Of a stretch of 28,998 nt of DNA, positions 26,867 to 28,998 are shown in pieces. The DNA lies in NCBI GenBank assembly GCA_002293105.1, contig DBCP01000066.1:1-28998 (forward strand), in the 5' to 3' direction. The stretch's first letter is position 1; each line of letters begins with the position of its first letter. Position numbers and translations under genes: made by a program. The DNA is from Bacteroidetes bacterium UBA955. GTDB taxonomy: Bacteria > Bacteroidota > Bacteroidia > NS11-12g > UBA955. The notes below the pieces were generated by a model. The model made no database searches and was not told the origin of the DNA. It saw only the letters and a program-made list of their open reading frames with translations.

Positions 26867-27631
26867 TTAGTTTGATTTGAGGCTGAGTCTGATGCGCGAC
26901 ATCACATTCTTGGTTTGTTGGGGGAAATCGCCCTCCATCATCCAATTGTAATAGCCAGGTTCATTCAATAAAACATCTTTCACTGTTCTGCCTTTGTGTT
27001 TGCCAAAGTTGAAAATGACTTCGCCTTTGTCGTTGAAGACCAATCGGCCGGCCAAATCCGCCAATAAATCTTGTCCGGTGAGTTTGTGCAAGCCATCAAT
27101 GTCTTCGGGCAAATCGGTGTATTTCTGCATTTGTGCTCGGATGATTTCCCACGTTGCCACGGTGTCGGCCTCGGCACTGTGTGCATTTTCCAGGTCTCTG
27201 CTGCAGTAAAATTTGTATGCTGCGCTCAGGGTGCGTGGTTCTTTCATGTGATAGATGCGCTGGGCATCGATGAATTTGCATCCGCGGACATCGAACTCCA
27301 CACCGGCGCGAAAAAATTCCTCCACCAACATAGGAAAGTCAAATTTGTTGGAGTTGAAGCCGCCAAAATCGCAGTCCTGCAAATAGGTATACAATTCCTT
27401 GGACATCTCCTTGAATGAGGGCTTGTCGGCTACATCTGCATTCGAAATTCCATGCACTGCCGTTGCGCCAGCCGGAATGGGAATGCCAGGATTGATACGG
27501 TAGGTGCGAATCTCTTCACGCATATCGGGGAATACCTTCAGCAAACAAATCTCAACGATGCGGTCATGGGTGACGCTCACACCGGTGGTTTCCAAATCAA
27601 AAACGACCAAAGGCCTACGCAAATTCAACAT
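26867..27631 (-). CDS. DEDDh 3'-5' exonuclease with ExoX-like C-terminal domain
   Basis: 254 residues from ATG 27631 (MLNLRRPLVVFDLETTG). The open frame starts 17 codons earlier, but those codons cover the promoter. The DnaQ-like fold shows Exo I Asp12/Glu14 (DLETTG), Exo II in GGFNSNKFDFPMLVEEF, and Exo III with H and D in HSAEADTVATWEII (DEDDh type). After about residue 200 there is a small domain FNFGKHKGRTVKDVL, then PGYYNWMMEGDFP, like the C-terminal domain found on ExoX-type exonucleases. It should degrade single-stranded DNA or RNA 3' ends, in repair or turnover; it is not the PolIII epsilon subunit in context. It heads an operon with rluA-type and ykgJ-type genes and is divergent from trmD. 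Confidence 0.92.
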   Translation of the reverse strand: MLNLRRPLVVFDLETTGVSVTHDRIVEICLLKVFPDMREEIRTYRINPGIPIPAGATAVHGISNADVADKPSFKEMSKELYTYLQDCDFGGFNSNKFDFPMLVEEFFRAGVEFDVRGCKFIDAQRIYHMKEPRTLSAAYKFYCSRDLENAHSAEADTVATWEIIRAQMQKYTDLPEDIDGLHKLTGQDLLADLAGRLVFNDKGEVIFNFGKHKGRTVKDVLLNEPGYYNWMMEGDFPQQTKNVMSRIRLSLKSN

Positions 27632-27637
27632 ATCTTT

Positions 27638-27669
27638 CAAAATTCGGTGCGATGTGGTGGCTTTCCAAA
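27638..27669 (-). promoter_or_regulatory. Promoter of the exonuclease operon
   Basis: TTTG (27666-27669), 20 bases, then GAATTTTG (27638-27645) on the minus strand, one mismatch from TAnnTTTG. It ends six bases before the ATG at 27631, so the leader would be almost absent. Confidence 0.55.
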
Positions 27670-27708
27670 TTTGCCCTTCCAATTAAACGGATAAATATCA
27701 ACATCGGG

Positions 27709-27716
27709 TATCTTTG
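27709..27716 (+). promoter_or_regulatory. -7 element of trmD
   Basis: TATCTTTG is an exact TAnnTTTG match ending four bases before the ATG at 27721, so the transcript should start at or within the start codon. No TTTG at 19-21 bases upstream. Confidence 0.6.
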
Positions 27717-27720
27717 TGGC

Positions 27721-28407
27721 ATGCGATTCGACATAATTTCTGCGGTTCCGGGTTTGTTGGAGGGTTTGTTGGGTTATAGCATTCCTAAGCGGGGGTGCGA
27801 CAAAGGCTTGGCGGAAATTCACCTGCACAATTTGCACGATTACGGTTTAGGGAAATACAAGCAAATCGATGACACGCCATTCGGTGGTGGCGCTGGGATG
27901 GTGTTGATGCCCGAGCCATTGAGCATCGTTATTGAGACGTTGAAATCGGAAAGAAATTACGATCAGATCATTTACCTAACACCCGACGGTATGCCCCTAA
28001 AGCAAGGTTTGGCCAATCAATTGAGCCTGGGAGATAATTTGATGCTGATTTGTGGACACTATAAAGGGATCGACCACCGTGTGCGCGATTTGTACGTGAC
28101 AATGGAGATTTCCTTGGGCGATTTTGTCTTAAGTGGGGGAGAAATTGCCGCTGCCGCTGTTGTGGATTCCGTGATTCGTTTGCTGCCTGGCGTTTTGGGC
28201 GATGAAGAAAGTGCACTAAGCGATTCGTTTCAGGACGATTTGTTGGCGCCACCCTTATATACCCGTCCGGAAGTGTTTCAAGGAATTCGCGTGCCTGATG
28301 TACTCACAACGGGAAACCACCCCAAAATTGCGCAGTGGAAACACGAGCAGGCGTTGGAGCGTACAATGCGATTGCGTCCAGATTTGCTGGGCGATGAAGA
28401 AATTTAA
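27721..28407 (+). CDS. trmD: tRNA (guanine37-N1)-methyltransferase
   Basis: 228 residues from ATG 27721 (MRFDIISAVP), the usual TrmD start; the frame runs back to 27652 but those codons overlap promoters. The SPOUT-fold marks are IDDTPFGGGAGMVLMPEPL, LICGHYKGIDHRVRD and EISLGDFVLSGGEIAAAAVVDSVIRLLPGVLG, where the trefoil knot binds S-adenosylmethionine. The end (PEVFQGIRVPDVLTTGNHPKIAQWK) is the tRNA-binding helical domain. It makes m1G37 next to the anticodon and prevents +1 frameshifting. In many bacteria trmD is in an rpsP-rimM-trmD-rplS operon; here it is alone, divergent from an exonuclease and convergent with rimM. Confidence 0.97.
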   Translation: MRFDIISAVPGLLEGLLGYSIPKRGCDKGLAEIHLHNLHDYGLGKYKQIDDTPFGGGAGMVLMPEPLSIVIETLKSERNYDQIIYLTPDGMPLKQGLANQLSLGDNLMLICGHYKGIDHRVRDLYVTMEISLGDFVLSGGEIAAAAVVDSVIRLLPGVLGDEESALSDSFQDDLLAPPLYTRPEVFQGIRVPDVLTTGNHPKIAQWKHEQALERTMRLRPDLLGDEEI

Positions 28408-28955
28408 TTCAAATTTAATTTAAACAAGTCCGTGTCTGGCTTGTTCAGGTCTACCAATCCAATTGGGAGCGACATGATAATGTGTTGATGCTTATCATCG
28501 ATGCGGGTAATCCAATCCTCTACCAAGGGGATTAGAACAGGGTTGGTTTTGTCTTCGCCGACTACGGTGAACATCATGCCCTGTGGCAGGGTTTCTACCT
28601 GGGTAACAGTTCCTTGGAAACCAGATGTTTCATCGGTGATCTTGAAACCAATGAGTGCATTGTCTTTAGGGATGACCGACATTTTTTTGCTGCTAGGGAT
28701 ACCAAAGGATAATCCGATGAGGGCTTTGGCCTTTTCTTCGGTGTCAATGCCTTTGAGTTTGATTAGCTCTTGGGTTTTGTTGACGTCCGTAATACAAAAG
28801 GGAACCCCTTTTCCGTCAATGATGACAAATAGGTAGTTCCCTTTGGAAATGACTTTATTTGAAGTGGCGAAGCACTCGATGGATAATCGTCCGTCGAAAC
28901 CATGTTTGGCGTGTATCTTTCCGACCAATGTGAGGGGCGGTGGTAGTACACTCAT
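28404..28955 (-). CDS. rimM: 16S rRNA processing protein RimM
   Basis: 183 residues. The N-terminal RimM beta-barrel begins LTLVGKIHAKHGFDGRLSIECF, with the TDVNKTQELIKLKGIDTEEKAKALIG segment, and the PRC-barrel follows (IGFKITDETSGFQGTVTQVE, then NPVLIPLVEDWITRID). It binds S19 and aids maturation of the 30S head. It starts nine bases after the rpsP stop, keeping the usual rpsP-rimM order. Its stop codon interleaves with that of trmD on the other strand (28404-28407), so the two genes overlap by four bases with no room for a terminator. Confidence 0.95.
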   Translation of the reverse strand: MSVLPPPLTLVGKIHAKHGFDGRLSIECFATSNKVISKGNYLFVIIDGKGVPFCITDVNKTQELIKLKGIDTEEKAKALIGLSFGIPSSKKMSVIPKDNALIGFKITDETSGFQGTVTQVETLPQGMMFTVVGEDKTNPVLIPLVEDWITRIDDKHQHIIMSLPIGLVDLNKPDTDLFKLNLN

Positions 28956-28964
28956 GGCGGGAGA

Positions 28965-28998
28965 TTATTCAGCGGCAGGAGCTTCGTCGGCAGCAGGT
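28965..28998 (-). CDS. rpsP: Ribosomal protein S16, C-terminal tail (cut by window end)
   Basis: On the minus strand the frame reads PAADEAPAAE and stops at TAA (28965-28967), nine bases before rimM. An Ala/Pro/Glu-rich C-terminal extension is typical of Bacteroidota S16, and rpsP directly precedes rimM in most bacteria. Only eleven residues are visible, so the call leans on this context. Confidence 0.65.
   Translation of the reverse strand, partial: PAADEAPAAE

Overview
The window reads as chromosome of a member of the Bacteroidota. The signs are a SusC/SusD outer-membrane pair, a surface protein with a type IX secretion (T9SS) C-terminal sorting domain, a Bacteroidota-type LptD, the fused CrtYcd-type lycopene cyclase, a separate atpD-atpC pair, and several promoters of the TTTG / TAnnTTTG type lying very close to start codons, mostly without Shine-Dalgarno sequences. 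Genus cannot be decided from sequence reading alone. I see no insertion sequence, phage, CRISPR array, tRNA or rRNA; coding density is high and nearly all genes are recognisable housekeeping or envelope genes.

Layout. 1-338 (+): the end of lysA, closed by a long bidirectional hairpin. 444-6293 (-): a compact operon susC - susD - small lipoprotein - secreted protein, with no glycosidase. 6450-10879 (-): an FGE-fold secreted protein, a peroxiredoxin and lptD. 10923-17089 (+): an N-acetylmuramoyl-L-alanine amidase, a 1359-residue T9SS-exported multidomain surface protein with its own terminator, and an mlaD-like MCE protein. 17102-18360 (-): an ECF sigma factor followed by a lycopene cyclase. 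18711-20455 (-): atpD-atpC. 20638-22470 (+): yidC. 22475-27631 (-): dprA, lepA, a YkgJ-type cysteine-cluster protein, an RluA-type pseudouridine synthase and a DEDDh exonuclease. 27721-28407 (+): trmD. 28404-28998 (-): rimM and the tail of rpsP, convergent with trmD.

How the parts work together. Much of the window concerns the cell envelope: LptD (LPS insertion), amidase (peptidoglycan), MCE protein (lipid traffic), YidC (inner-membrane insertion), SusCD (TonB-dependent uptake) and a large exported surface protein. A second group serves translation and RNA modification (LepA, TrmD, RimM, S16, RluA). The sigma factor and lycopene cyclase look like a small carotenoid regulatory unit.

Most worth a second look: an octamer AAGTGTCA present twice in the susC promoter (the proximal copy overlapping the -33 element) and twice, as an inverted repeat, upstream of the ECF sigma gene; an lptD whose expected ATG appears to be missing by one base; the T9SS gene sitting between amidase and mlaD; the separation of trmD from rpsP-rimM with interleaved stop codons and a probably leaderless trmD message; and an unusually short ATP synthase epsilon subunit. 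I did not find strong evidence for a wholly new system.
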